Below, in pieces: positions 1 to 7,542 of a stretch of 64,000 bases of DNA; the first letter of the stretch is position 1, and every line of letters begins with the position of its first letter. A model generated the notes under the pieces. It had not been told where the DNA came from, made no database searches, and worked only from the letters and a program-made list of their open reading frames with translations. The position numbers and the translations under genes were made by a program. Source of the stretch: JAXMBN01 sp046349875 (GTDB lineage Bacteria > Planctomycetota > Planctomycetia > Pirellulales > Pirellulaceae); assembly GCA_046349875.1 (NCBI GenBank), contig JAXMBN010000003.1:62001-126000 (forward strand). The letters run 5' to 3'.

Positions 1-346
1 CGAGTGGGCGACGACTCACCGCCTTCATCGTGCAGTCATAACCTTTCTGCGCTTCTGAGGCGACGCGATCGTAGTTGTCGCGAATGGCTTCGCCAGCGTA
101 CTCCGCATATTTCGACGCCTGCGATGCAATACGATGAACGCTTTGTTCAGCCGAGCCGCAGCATTGATCAATGAAAGCCATGATGGCCTCCTTGCTCTCG
201 CCCGTTTTTTGCTGAACCAGCCCTACGAGTTGTTCTACATTTCCTTCGACACGCTTCAGCTCATCATGGGTGAAGTCGCCGAACTTTTCTTTCAAACCAC
301 CCACGATTTGCTTCCAGCTACCCATCATTTGTTCCTTAGTAACCAT
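1..346 (-). CDS. CsbD-family stress protein, 3' end outside the window
   Basis: The first ~65 residues (MVTKEQMMGSWKQIVGG, then LKEKFGDFTHDELKRVEGN) have the CsbD layout of a short charged helical protein with a W-K-Q-x-x-G-x-x-K-x-K-F-G core. CsbD proteins are small general-stress proteins of unknown biochemical role. An Ala/Glu-rich tail continues past the window edge, so this copy is longer than a plain CsbD; the tail resembles the helical extensions of ElaB/YqjD-type proteins, but that is inference. ATG at 346 follows AGGAG at a good distance. A canonical sigma-54 promoter (399-413, minus) lies about 52 bp upstream, and the divergent DUF1328 gene has its own sigma-54 promoter. Confidence 0.8.
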   Translation of the reverse strand, partial: MVTKEQMMGSWKQIVGGLKEKFGDFTHDELKRVEGNVEQLVGLVQQKTGESKEAIMAFIDQCCGSAEQSVHRIASQASKYAEYAGEAIRDNYDRVASEAQKGYDCTMKAVSRRPL

Positions 347-398
347 TGCGATCTACTCCTTGAGGGATGTTGAATGTTGAACTTGCACTTTTCACGAC

Positions 399-414
399 GC
401 AAGAATCGTGCCAT
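399..414 (-). promoter_or_regulatory. sigma-54 promoter of the CsbD gene
   Basis: On the minus strand the sequence reads TGGCAC-GATTC-TTGC, matching the -24/-12 consensus (TGGCAC-N5-TTGC) exactly. The TTGC element ends 52 bp from the start codon at 346. Confidence 0.82.
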
Positions 415-646
415 CAAACAATGGAAATGCAGAAATATGCGGCTAACGATCACCTCAAGAACAACCGAAAGGTTTTGGCGATGGGTTCCGAACGATGATC
501 GAGCAATTGGAAGAAAACCGATCAGCAAGGTGCGGAATGAAACCCAGAAAGATGGAGTCAGGATTTATTGTTTGATCTTCGCCAAGAATCGATAAATAGG
601 TCGATGGCCGAACAAGTTACTTGTGTTCCCGAAATGCTTCTCTTCA
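415..646. other. intergenic region between divergent stress genes
   Basis: This stretch separates the divergent CsbD and DUF1328 transcription units. Short open frames cross it, but none has a ribosome site or protein-like composition. It is where activator-binding sites for the two facing sigma-54 promoters would be expected; no clear inverted repeat was seen by eye. Confidence 0.4.
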
Positions 647-663
647 TTGGCATGCTAGTTGCG
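647..663 (+). promoter_or_regulatory. sigma-54 promoter of the DUF1328 gene
   Basis: TGGCAT-GCTAG-TTGC with correct -24/-12 spacing, ending 77 bp before the ATG at 740. The same TTGGCATGCT core recurs at 22615 in front of another small secreted protein gene. Confidence 0.8.
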
Positions 664-739
664 TACTTGCCAACTCAATGTTGTGCTTCAAGCGAAGCAT
701 TTGGTTGTGAGAGTTAAGAAAAATTTGAGGAGACATACC

Positions 740-913
740 ATGTTGTCATGGGCTTTGGCGTTTTTCCTTTTGGCGCTGATCGCAGGTGTACTTGGCTTCG
801 GAGGAATCGCTGCGGGAGCAGCCTCGATTGCACAGATACTATTCTTTTTGTTTTTAGTACTGTTCCTTGTATCGCTCTTCGCCAATCTCCTGAGGGGCAA
901 GCCGATCCCTTAA
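740..913 (+). CDS. DUF1328 small membrane protein
   Basis: This 57-residue protein has two hydrophobic segments (about 5-25 and 30-50) joined by a Gly/Ala stretch (GFGGIAAGAASIAQILF) and ends in a short basic tail. That is the DUF1328/YtjA pattern of small inner-membrane stress proteins; the function is not known. The start at 740 is chosen because AGGAG lies 7 bp upstream; a longer frame from 659 would begin inside the promoter. It is a single-gene unit behind a sigma-54 promoter. Confidence 0.82.
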   Translation: MLSWALAFFLLALIAGVLGFGGIAAGAASIAQILFFLFLVLFLVSLFANLLRGKPIP

Positions 914-1010
914 GCGAGGGCGTGTAGTAAGCGAGGTACTGGCCTTCATGGTTAGTCCTCGCAGGTTCTTCAGGTGGGAATCGTTCCGGTGATGATGGGG
1001 GACTGGGAAC

Positions 1011-2090
1011 ATGAAACGCGGTCAATGCGGATGTGGGAATCCGGTTTACTTTGGAAACAGTGAATGTCTTGCTTGTGGACGCGTTCTTGGCAATTGCATT
1101 GTTTGTGGGCAAGAAACAAGTTTCTCGAGAAAGCCGGATGGATTACTCGTTTGTGATTACCATCTTTGCGGGGCTACCGTGACTCCCTGTTCAAATTCAG
1201 AACACGGTGTTTGTACGTGGATGGTCCCGATTCGTGAAGGATTTGCAGCGGAGTGCGAATGGTGCAAGATGACGACATTGCGTCCCGACTTGCAAGTCAC
1301 CGACCATACGAAATTGTGGGCCAAACTGGAGCGAGCAAAACAGCGTTTCCTCGTTGCGGTGAAGGGATTGAAGTTGCCCCCCTTCTCTTCCGATGCTCGA
1401 TTGAACCTTCCTTTAACATTTCGGTTTCCTCATGATTCGGTCGATGAACATGGGCACCCCATTCCTGCAATCACAGGCCATTCTCAAGGTGTCATTTCGA
1501 TTCGGTTGCTCGAAGCGGACAGCGTTCTGCGGGAGAAGACGCGGGTAGAGCTGCAAGAACCGCATCGTTCTTTGATTAGCCATTTTCGGCACGAATATGG
1601 GCACTATTTGGATTGGGCCACCTGGACAGCACGCGATCAGCAGGAGTCCATCGAGCTATTCGGCGATCCGCATGCAATAGACTACGAGGCAGCAAAACAG
1701 TGCTACTATCACTCGGGTCCTGCGGACGATTGGAGTGATCAATATGTAAGCCCCTATGCTTCGATGCATCCGTGGGAAGATTTTGCTGAAACAGTTGCGC
1801 TATACCTGGATATGAACGCTATCTGCAGCAATGCCGAATGGTTTGGCTGGAAGGAGTTTGCATCAGAAACCGATTCGATAGAGCAAATGGTAAACGATGC
1901 CATTCGAATCTCGTGCTTTGTCAGTGAATGCAATCTCGATATGGGATTTTCGGTTCTCATTCCAGAAGTCATCAATCCCAAGGTTTTGGAAAAACTCTCC
2001 TACATACATCGATTGCGCAAACTGCCTGATGAATTGAGCATGGTGGGAGTATCCGAAGAGCTCCCAGAGAATCAATCTGCCGTATCTTAG
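1011..2090 (+). CDS. putative zinc-binding metallopeptidase with zinc-ribbon N-terminus
   Basis: The N-terminal ~90 residues hold Cys pairs (CGCGNPVYFGNSECLACG, CIVCGQ, CEWC) typical of a zinc ribbon. Near residue 193 the sequence RHEYGHYLDW supplies an HExxH site, and HPWEDFAETVALYLDM near residue 250 provides the downstream Glu of a gluzincin-like active site. The 359-residue layout matches the putative zinc-binding metallopeptidase family (Peptidase_Mx/DUF2248 type); the substrate is unknown. No signal peptide is visible, so it is probably cytoplasmic. GGGGGA precedes the ATG. No sigma-54 site was seen upstream. The PerM-type gene follows after 22 bp, so they are probably co-transcribed. 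Confidence 0.8.
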   Translation: MKRGQCGCGNPVYFGNSECLACGRVLGNCIVCGQETSFSRKPDGLLVCDYHLCGATVTPCSNSEHGVCTWMVPIREGFAAECEWCKMTTLRPDLQVTDHTKLWAKLERAKQRFLVAVKGLKLPPFSSDARLNLPLTFRFPHDSVDEHGHPIPAITGHSQGVISIRLLEADSVLREKTRVELQEPHRSLISHFRHEYGHYLDWATWTARDQQESIELFGDPHAIDYEAAKQCYYHSGPADDWSDQYVSPYASMHPWEDFAETVALYLDMNAICSNAEWFGWKEFASETDSIEQMVNDAIRISCFVSECNLDMGFSVLIPEVINPKVLEKLSYIHRLRKLPDELSMVGVSEELPENQSAVS

Positions 2091-2112
2091 GATTGAGAAG
2101 GATCGTTTTTCA

Positions 2113-4071
2113 ATGAGTCGTAGATCGTCGTCGATCGAGTGGGCTTCGCGCATCGGTCTTTTTGTATTGATTGTCTTTGTTCTCTCCATTGCGCGAGAGG
2201 TTTTCATTCCTTTTGCGCTCTCTATCTTGTTCAGTTTCTTGCTTCATCCCGCAGTGGTGCGCTTGCAAAGATGGGGTTTTCCAAGAGCGCCAGCCGTCAT
2301 AGTGGTTTCGATTCTTGCGGTCACGACTGCCGGACTCGTTTTCTACCATCTGGGATCGGAGATGGCATCGTTTCTCCAGCAACTACCAAAGTACAAATCA
2401 GAGTTTACGTTGAAAGTCAAAGAACTTGGCGTTGCAGGATCCAATCTGGGTGGATTTGTGCAGTCGTTTCGCCATGAAATGCAGGATGCGTTGGCTTCTG
2501 ATCGATCGAAAGATGCCAATGATAATCCTGCGAGTCTTCGACCGTCCGCGGAAGAGGATAAAGTTCCTCGGCCTGAGTCTGACTTGAGTTCTCAACGTCA
2601 TGAAAAGTCGGTGGATTCGGCCGATGAAGTTCGTAGAGATAGCGATGCGACCGTCGCTGGAAACGATGCCGGTCATCCGCTGTTTGTCAAAGCTGTCGAT
2701 GATACGCAACCAGGAGAGTTGTGGGGATGGTTATTGTCAGCAAGTTCGCTCCTCGCTCCGATTGGTACGGGAGGATTGGTCCTTGTCTTCACTTTGTTTT
2801 TATTGGTCTATCAAGAAGATCTTCGCGACCGATTTATCAAGGTGGTATCGGGAGGACAATTCGTCACGACAACTCATGCGCTCAACGAAGCCGGTGAGCG
2901 GATCACTCGTTATTTAGTTGCTCAGACAATTGTAAACGGTTCCTACGGCATCGTTGTCTCTGCAGGGTTGTGGCTGATTGGGGCGACGATGACTGAGAAT
3001 GGATTTCCCAACATTTTGCTATGGGGTGCATGTTGTGCCATTCTTCGCTTTATCCCCTATGCTGGGCCAGTGATTGCAGGATGTTTTCCCATCGCCATCG
3101 CCTTGGCCGTATTTCCGGGTTTCAATGTCTTCTTCGCCGTCTTGTCACTGATCATCTTGCTGGAGCTCTTGAGCAACAATCTTTTGGAGCCTTGGTTGTA
3201 TGGAAGCAGTACAGGTATCTCCGCCGTTGCAGTCATCTTTGCTTCTGTTTTCTGGGGTTGGCTATGGGGTCCTGTTGGCCTTCTTTTGGCGACACCACTC
3301 ACGGTTTGCCTCGTTGTTCTTGGAAAACACGTTTCTCCGTTTCGCGTCTTTCGCATCTTGCTTGGGGAAGGCGAACCACTCGGCAAAGCCATGCGGTTCT
3401 ATCAACGGCTGCTAGCCAAGGACCGTCATCAAGCAATGGCACTGGCAAAAGAAAAGATGGTTCAAAGCGACATGAGTTCGTTGCTCGACTCCATGATCGT
3501 CCCAACCTTACGACGCATGCGGAAGGACCGCAAAGAAGGGCGATTGCGGTCTGAACATGAGTTGCAGATGTCGGATACGATCATTGAAATGTTGGAGGAA
3601 CTTGTTCCACCACCAAAAGAAGAGCATTCTGCGGGGCACTTCGTGATTGCTATCCCCACGCGGAATGCCGTAGAGGAAAAGCTTCTTCAAATCGGATTGT
3701 CGAATTGGATGAATCCAAATCTTCAGGTGTGTGTATTCCCTCCCACTTGGATGCCAACACGAATCCTATCAAACCTCAAGACTCGAGATCCTGACATCGT
3801 AGTGATTGGCGTACTGGGGCCTGGGGGGCTCACGCAAACAGAATTTCTTGCGAGTCAAATTCGCAAGACTCTTCCCGATACAAAGTTGATCCTCAACTAC
3901 ATGGGAAAACCGGCTCGATTTGATGCGTTGTTCCAACGAATGCGAGCATCGGGAATTAGCTACGTTGCGACCTCATTCGGTCAGACCAATAAGTTCGTGC
4001 GAATGTTTCTTAGCGATGACGAAACATCTGGCATAAATTCGATGGAAAACCAGGAAGCTGTCCCACATTAA
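2113..4071 (+). CDS. AI-2E/PerM-family membrane transporter with a long cytoplasmic C-terminus
   Basis: Residues ~10-90 and ~200-420 form the AI-2E family (PerM/YdiK) membrane domain, with paired N-terminal helices and the conserved FIPYAGPVIAG and LLEPWLYGSSTGISAVAV blocks. A charged linker of about 100 residues (95-200) sits in the periplasm-loop position. Beyond residue 420 is a ~230-residue tail: a helical part (LAKEKMVQSDMSSLLDSMIVPTLRR region) resembling the helical cap of B12-binding regulators, then an alternating beta/alpha part with DPDIVVIGVLGPGG. Family members export diverse small molecules; no substrate can be named. It sits between the metallopeptidase and a receiver protein, 18 bp before the latter. 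Confidence 0.8.
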   Translation: MSRRSSSIEWASRIGLFVLIVFVLSIAREVFIPFALSILFSFLLHPAVVRLQRWGFPRAPAVIVVSILAVTTAGLVFYHLGSEMASFLQQLPKYKSEFTLKVKELGVAGSNLGGFVQSFRHEMQDALASDRSKDANDNPASLRPSAEEDKVPRPESDLSSQRHEKSVDSADEVRRDSDATVAGNDAGHPLFVKAVDDTQPGELWGWLLSASSLLAPIGTGGLVLVFTLFLLVYQEDLRDRFIKVVSGGQFVTTTHALNEAGERITRYLVAQTIVNGSYGIVVSAGLWLIGATMTENGFPNILLWGACCAILRFIPYAGPVIAGCFPIAIALAVFPGFNVFFAVLSLIILLELLSNNLLEPWLYGSSTGISAVAVIFASVFWGWLWGPVGLLLATPLTVCLVVLGKHVSPFRVFRILLGEGEPLGKAMRFYQRLLAKDRHQAMALAKEKMVQSDMSSLLDSMIVPTLRRMRKDRKEGRLRSEHELQMSDTIIEMLEELVPPPKEEHSAGHFVIAIPTRNAVEEKLLQIGLSNWMNPNLQVCVFPPTWMPTRILSNLKTRDPDIVVIGVLGPGGLTQTEFLASQIRKTLPDTKLILNYMGKPARFDALFQRMRASGISYVATSFGQTNKFVRMFLSDDETSGINSMENQEAVPH

Positions 4072-4089
4072 TCCAAGGAGCGGGTAACG

Positions 4090-4482
4090 ATGTCGACGGT
4101 CCTCATTGTAGATGACAGTGAATCGCATCTAGTGTTACTTCAAGCATTGCTTCGAGAACATGGTCTCGAGGTCCTGTGTGCTCGGAGTGGAGAGGAAGCC
4201 ATCTCTCTTGCGGTCGAACAGCGACCACAGTTCGTACTCATCGATCTCAATATGCCGGACGTCGATGGATGGGAGTCGATCAAACGCATGCGATCTGAAG
4301 ATGTTCTCGGCGTAACACCCATTATTGCAATGTCGGCCAGCTTACTCGACGGCGATGAATGCCGCGCTAGGGTCGCCGGTTGCAACGCATGTGTTACTAA
4401 ACCAATCGACATGGAAGCCTTGCTTGCAATCTTGAATCGCCTTGCGCGATCCGAGACCAATGTAACTACATTCGCCAGCTAG
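4090..4482 (+). CDS. single-domain response regulator
   Basis: This 130-residue protein is one receiver domain. The acidic pair is at VDDS, the phosphoacceptor Asp in FVLIDLNMPDVDGW, the switch Ser in IAMSAS and the conserved Lys in VTKPID. There is no output domain, as in CheY-like or phosphorelay intermediate proteins. AAGGAGCGGG precedes the ATG. The start lies 18 bp after the transporter gene, so it is likely the last gene of a three-gene unit. It could accept phosphate from one of the three hybrid kinases in the window; that is inference from proximity. Confidence 0.88.
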   Translation: MSTVLIVDDSESHLVLLQALLREHGLEVLCARSGEEAISLAVEQRPQFVLIDLNMPDVDGWESIKRMRSEDVLGVTPIIAMSASLLDGDECRARVAGCNACVTKPIDMEALLAILNRLARSETNVTTFAS

Positions 4483-4637
4483 CGTGAATGCTTTGATAAA
4501 TTAGTTTTTGTCTCGGTCAAATCAGCTTTTACGAAGGGTCCATCGAATCCAGTGGAATCGAAGTCATTGGCATCATGCAGCCAATAGAACAAGTTTTGGC
4601 ATTTGCAAAATTCGTCCCCAATTACGAGGAAATCACG

Positions 4638-5140
4638 ATGACTTTGAAGACCTAGCCAATGCATTTATGACGAACTGCGAGACGTCCTGAGCATAGAGAA
4701 ACAATTGCTTTTCCGCGTTGCCCAAAATGATCCAGCACGCAACCTCAGAGAAACTTCGATGCGCGTTGGAATCGCATTTGGAAGAAACGATCCAGCAAGT
4801 GAATCGGGTAGAGATGGCATTTGAAGAGACTGGAAAAGCTGCACGTGCCAAAACATGTGAGGCCATGAAGGGGCTCATAGAGGAAGCCGAAGAAATGCTC
4901 AAAGAAGATGCGACCGATGACGTTCGCGATGCCTTGATCATCGCATGTTCACAGAAGGTTGAACACTATGAAATCGCGACCTATGGTACTTTGTGTACTT
5001 GGGCCCGCGCTCTTGGATACCGAAAAGCTCTTACACTGCTTAAACAGAATATCAGTGAAGAGGAAAAGGCTGACAAGAATCTATCGGCCATCGCTGAAGA
5101 AGTGAATCAAGCTGCTTTAGAATTTGTGCCCAATCGCTAA
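4638..5140 (+). pseudogene. DUF892 (YciE/YciF-type) stress protein, broken by three frameshifts
   Basis: Read with shifts, the gene encodes MTLKT-LANAF-YDELRDVLSIEKQLL-SALPKM and continues uninterrupted to 5140 (HATSEKLRCALESHLEET and so on). This is the full DUF892 ferritin-like fold, whose members begin with a YDELRD-x-x-x-x-EKQLL helix. The frame changes near 4651-4653 (CC where CCC is expected), 4664-4667 (TTT for TTTT) and 4709-4712 (TTTT for TTT). A good ribosome site (GAGGAA) precedes ATG 4638. As given, only a fragment from a TTG at 4718 could be translated. Either a decayed gene or clustered homopolymer sequencing errors. Family role: stress-induced, possibly iron-binding. Confidence 0.8.
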
Positions 5141-5167
5141 CGAAAAGAGTGATTCGCAACGTATTCG

Positions 5168-5233
5168 AAGCCCAGCTCATGCCCCCTCGCTTCTCTTTGC
5201 AGCGAGGGGGAGGAATGCTGGGCTTCTTTCTTA
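5168..5233 (+). terminator. long two-part stem-loop terminator
   Basis: AAGCCCAGC (5168-5176) pairs with GCTGGGCTT (5217-5225), and an inner stem CCCCCTCGCT (5182-5191) pairs with AGCGAGGGGG (5201-5210). A T-rich tract (TTCTTTCTTAATTT) follows. It closes the DUF892 unit. Confidence 0.75.
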
Positions 5234-5439
5234 ATTTGCGGTGCGGTCGAAAACTCCATCCGACCAGAATGGAGAACGACTTTTTACCGCGCACGGTGAA
5301 CCGACGGCACGCAACCTGGTCTATGGCCAGTCGAGTATCAAACCAGAACGCTTTCCACTCGAGTAAGTCATTTCTGATTTACAGCTTATCATCGTGATCT
5401 TTCTCAATGCCCTGAATCAATGAACCGATTCGAGGAATG

Positions 5440-5455
5440 GGGCACAACGTTTGCA
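5440..5455 (+). promoter_or_regulatory. sigma-54 promoter of the PRC-barrel gene
   Basis: GGGCAC-AACGT-TTGC with exact -24/-12 spacing, 75 bp before the ATG at 5530. The stretch between the terminator at 5233 and this site shows no gene. Confidence 0.75.
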
Positions 5456-5529
5456 GCGTATGCATGATGGAACGCTCTTTCATTGGTGAAATAGGAAACG
5501 ACGATAGTGTTGAAACGATGTGAGGTGTA

Positions 5530-6348
5530 ATGATGAAGTTCATACCTTGGATGATGAGTATTGCGGTCGTAGCCATGGGGTGGGCGCATGCCCAAGAGAG
5601 AACGCGCGATGCAGCGATCAAAGTCGATGATGGAAAGTCGGCAAGTCAAAAGATGCTTATGCCCACCAGCAAACTGATTGGGACAACGGTGAAGGATCTC
5701 GATGGCGAGAATTGCGGTGATATCAATGCATTTGTCTTTGATATCAAGGGGCAAGTTCATTATGTGCTTATTGGATTGGGAGGCGTTGTTGGCGTAGGGG
5801 AATCCGAAGTGGCCGTCCCATGGTCCGCGTTTCATTGCGAGTGCACCATGGAGAACGAAAAGATGGTCTGCCATCCCAAACTGAAAATGTCGTCTAAGCA
5901 ATTGCAGACGGCACCACATTTGAAAGCTCAAGGATATCTTGAGCTGACCGATTCCGAGTGGTCGAAAAACAATGCCACTTTCTTTCGAACGACTCCAATG
6001 CCAAGTCCACTCGCCAAAACGGATATGAGCTCGAAAGTGATTGATACCAAAGTCATGGGGACGGGAAAAGAGGCGGTCGGTCAACTCGACGAACTCATGA
6101 TTCAGAACGGCAGTGGCGAAATTCCGTTTGCTGTTCTGGGGCGAGGTGGCGTTGCAGGGGTTGGAGAAAGTTACGTTGCAGTATCTTTTCCGTCCCTTCA
6201 GTTCATCGTCGATGATAAGGATTTCAAAATTCAGTATCGCGGCAAAGAAGGTGAAATTGACAAGGCGATCAAAGTGACCCCAAGCGAGTATCCCGAATTG
6301 CGTTTGGGGAGTGTTGCCAACCAAGTAAAACGAGGTGAGTCTCGCTAG
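5530..6348 (+). CDS. secreted protein with two PRC-barrel domains
   Basis: A signal peptide (MMKFIPWMMSIAVVAMGWAHA) is followed by two copies of a PRC-barrel-like unit. The first is at about 40-110 (LIGTTVKDLDGENCGDINAF ... YVLIGLGGVVGVGESEVAVP), the second at about 165-240 (VMGTGKEAVGQLDEL ... GRGGVAGVGESYVAVS). The matching GGV-x-GVGES-x-VAV segments show internal duplication. PRC-barrels are small beta-barrels found in RimM, photosynthetic reaction centres and many stress proteins; a binding role is likely but the ligand is unknown. AGGTG lies before the ATG. It stands alone between a sigma-54 promoter and a strong terminator. Confidence 0.82.
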   Translation: MMKFIPWMMSIAVVAMGWAHAQERTRDAAIKVDDGKSASQKMLMPTSKLIGTTVKDLDGENCGDINAFVFDIKGQVHYVLIGLGGVVGVGESEVAVPWSAFHCECTMENEKMVCHPKLKMSSKQLQTAPHLKAQGYLELTDSEWSKNNATFFRTTPMPSPLAKTDMSSKVIDTKVMGTGKEAVGQLDELMIQNGSGEIPFAVLGRGGVAGVGESYVAVSFPSLQFIVDDKDFKIQYRGKEGEIDKAIKVTPSEYPELRLGSVANQVKRGESR

Positions 6349-6375
6349 AAGCTCCGTCAGAAATCGACGATCGAA

Positions 6376-6404
6376 AACGCCGATCCTTAGGGTCGGCGTT
6401 TTTT
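6376..6404 (+). terminator. rho-independent terminator after the PRC-barrel gene
   Basis: AACGCCGA (6376-6383) pairs with TCGGCGTT (6393-6400) around a CC/GG-closed loop and runs directly into a T tract. Confidence 0.88.
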
Positions 6405-6465
6405 GTTGACTAGTAGCAATTCAGCTCGAGCATGAATACATGCCGCCATTTAAATGGACGCGTCA

Positions 6466-6482
6466 TTGGCACAAAGATTGCA
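6466..6482 (+). promoter_or_regulatory. sigma-54 promoter of the 6538 gene
   Basis: TGGCAC-AAAGA-TTGC with exact spacing, 56 bp before ATG 6538. The -24 element is preceded by ACGCGTCAT, which resembles the direct repeats upstream of the 22615 promoter. Confidence 0.82.
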
Positions 6483-6537
6483 ACCGGACGGGAAGTCGTG
6501 GTTTTGTATTGGAAGTCGAAAAACAGGAGAGCGAAAG

Positions 6538-6891
6538 ATGAGTCGCACCGTATTTGAAACTCGCGATGACCTAAATGCATGGGAACGTGTTAAGAAGGCC
6601 TTCGCGAATGACTGGGAGCAAACCAAGGCGGACTTTGGGGTTGCTGGGGCACGTGATATGGGGCAGGATGTCGATGACACTCTTAAGCAAATGATTGGCT
6701 CAGACAATGCGTTTGAGAATCACGAGCAAGCCTTCCGTTTTGGGTATATCGCTCGGCGACGATGGTCCGATAAGTATCCGCGATGGTCGAAGGAATTGGA
6801 TGGAGAGTTGCGTAGGCACTATGATGGAGACTACGATGCCGATGCGCATTACATCCGACACGCTTATGAGCGAGATGAGAGCGGTTGGTAG
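6538..6891 (+). CDS. small charged protein of unknown function, paralogous at its C-terminus to the 20972 gene product
   Basis: The 117-residue acidic, Trp/Tyr-rich protein has no membrane segment. The C-terminal half (EQAFRFGYIARRRW ... ELDGELRRHYD) matches the end of the 20972 product (EPAYRMGADAF ... EIEPDLREKWD). Both share an E-x-A-aromatic-R-x-G motif, then an LR-x-x-aromatic-D helix, so they appear to be one family of stress-linked proteins. ATG 6538 is used because GGAGAG precedes it; a longer frame from 6454 would overlap the promoter. It is a monocistronic unit under sigma-54. Confidence 0.75.
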   Translation: MSRTVFETRDDLNAWERVKKAFANDWEQTKADFGVAGARDMGQDVDDTLKQMIGSDNAFENHEQAFRFGYIARRRWSDKYPRWSKELDGELRRHYDGDYDADAHYIRHAYERDESGW

Positions 6892-6919
6892 ATAACGTTC
6901 CGAGGGTGATTGGTACGAT

Positions 6920-6949
6920 AGCCCCGAGGCGCAGGTCGCGTCCGGGGCT
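6920..6949 (+). terminator. stem-loop after the 6538 gene
   Basis: AGCCCCG (6920-6926) pairs with CGGGGCT (6943-6949) over a 16-base GC-rich loop. No T tract follows, so termination strength is uncertain. Confidence 0.45.
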
Positions 6950-7009
6950 TGGGAACTCGTACCTGTTCATCGTAAATTCGAAGTTCCGCAATACTGATTC
7001 GTTGCAAAC

Positions 7010-7039
7010 AAAAAACGCTGCTTGATAACAAGCAGCGTT
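7010..7039 (-). terminator. rho-independent terminator of the lipoprotein gene
   Basis: AACGCTGCTTG (7014-7024) and CAAGCAGCGTT (7029-7039) form a perfect 11-bp stem with a 4-base loop. On the minus strand a run of T follows, so it serves the gene ending at 7069. Confidence 0.88.
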
Positions 7040-7068
7040 GATAGGATCGATTCGCTAACCGTGCATTT

Positions 7069-7389
7069 CTATCCGTTTCCACCCTTCTTCTCGATCGCAT
7101 CCGCTTTTTTCTCGCCAGCCTTCTCGATGGCATCTGCTTTCTTTTCGCCAGCTTCTTCAATGGCATCTGCCTTGGTCTCATCGGATGCATTCTTTGCAGA
7201 ACCGGTCAGCGTCTTGCCCGCAGCATTACGGACGTCGTCCGCTGCTTGATTGTGAGACGAACGTACCGCATCGGCTTGCTGCTGACTGGATTGACGAACA
7301 GCATCCGCTTGTCGATCCGTCATAGAATCGGAGCATCCGTTAAACGACATAAATCCACAGAGAGTAGCGATTGGAATCCAAACTTTCAT
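7069..7389 (-). CDS. small repeat-containing lipoprotein
   Basis: The 106-residue product starts MKVWIPIATLCGFMSFNGCSDS, a signal sequence ending in a Gly-Cys that fits a loose lipobox, so it is probably anchored in a membrane. The mature part is nearly all degenerate 7-10 residue helical repeats (QADAVRQSSQ, QADAVRSSHN, then KADAIEEAGEK, KADAIEKAGEK and KADAIEKKG). This resembles the Ala/Asp/Lys heptads of Lpp-type or YtxH-type helices. AAAGGG lies 7 bp before ATG 7389. A sigma-54-like promoter (7443-7458) and a clean terminator frame it as a single gene. The role, perhaps an envelope spacer, is inference. Confidence 0.75.
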   Translation of the reverse strand: MKVWIPIATLCGFMSFNGCSDSMTDRQADAVRQSSQQQADAVRSSHNQAADDVRNAAGKTLTGSAKNASDETKADAIEEAGEKKADAIEKAGEKKADAIEKKGGNG

Positions 7390-7442
7390 GACTAACCCTT
7401 TCAATGGTATTTGTATTGAGAGAACCAACAAAAGGGGTAGAA

Positions 7443-7458
7443 GCATGTTCTGTGCCAA
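7443..7458 (-). promoter_or_regulatory. sigma-54-like promoter of the lipoprotein gene
   Basis: On the minus strand it reads TGGCAC-AGAAC-ATGC. The -24 box is perfect and the -12 box has one mismatch (A for T). It lies 53 bp before ATG 7389. Confidence 0.65.
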
Positions 7459-7542
7459 AGAATCTTGAAGCTCCGATTTTCAAAGTATCTAGTAAGCGCT
7501 GGAGCTTGATTTGACTCACAGAAAGCTTTGCGGACGCGATGG

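Noticed and set aside
374..595. 73-codon open frame on the plus strand
   Set aside because: It overlaps the CsbD sigma-54 promoter, has no ribosome site and has an unusual Arg-rich composition.
4566..4582. TTGGCATCATGCAGCC upstream of the DUF892 gene as a sigma-54 promoter
   Set aside because: The -24 box fits but the -12 position is AGCC, not TTGC; at best a decayed site.
4595..4610. TTTTGGCATTTGCAAAA as a second sigma-54 site
   Set aside because: TTGC follows the -24 box with no 5-bp spacer, so the geometry is wrong.
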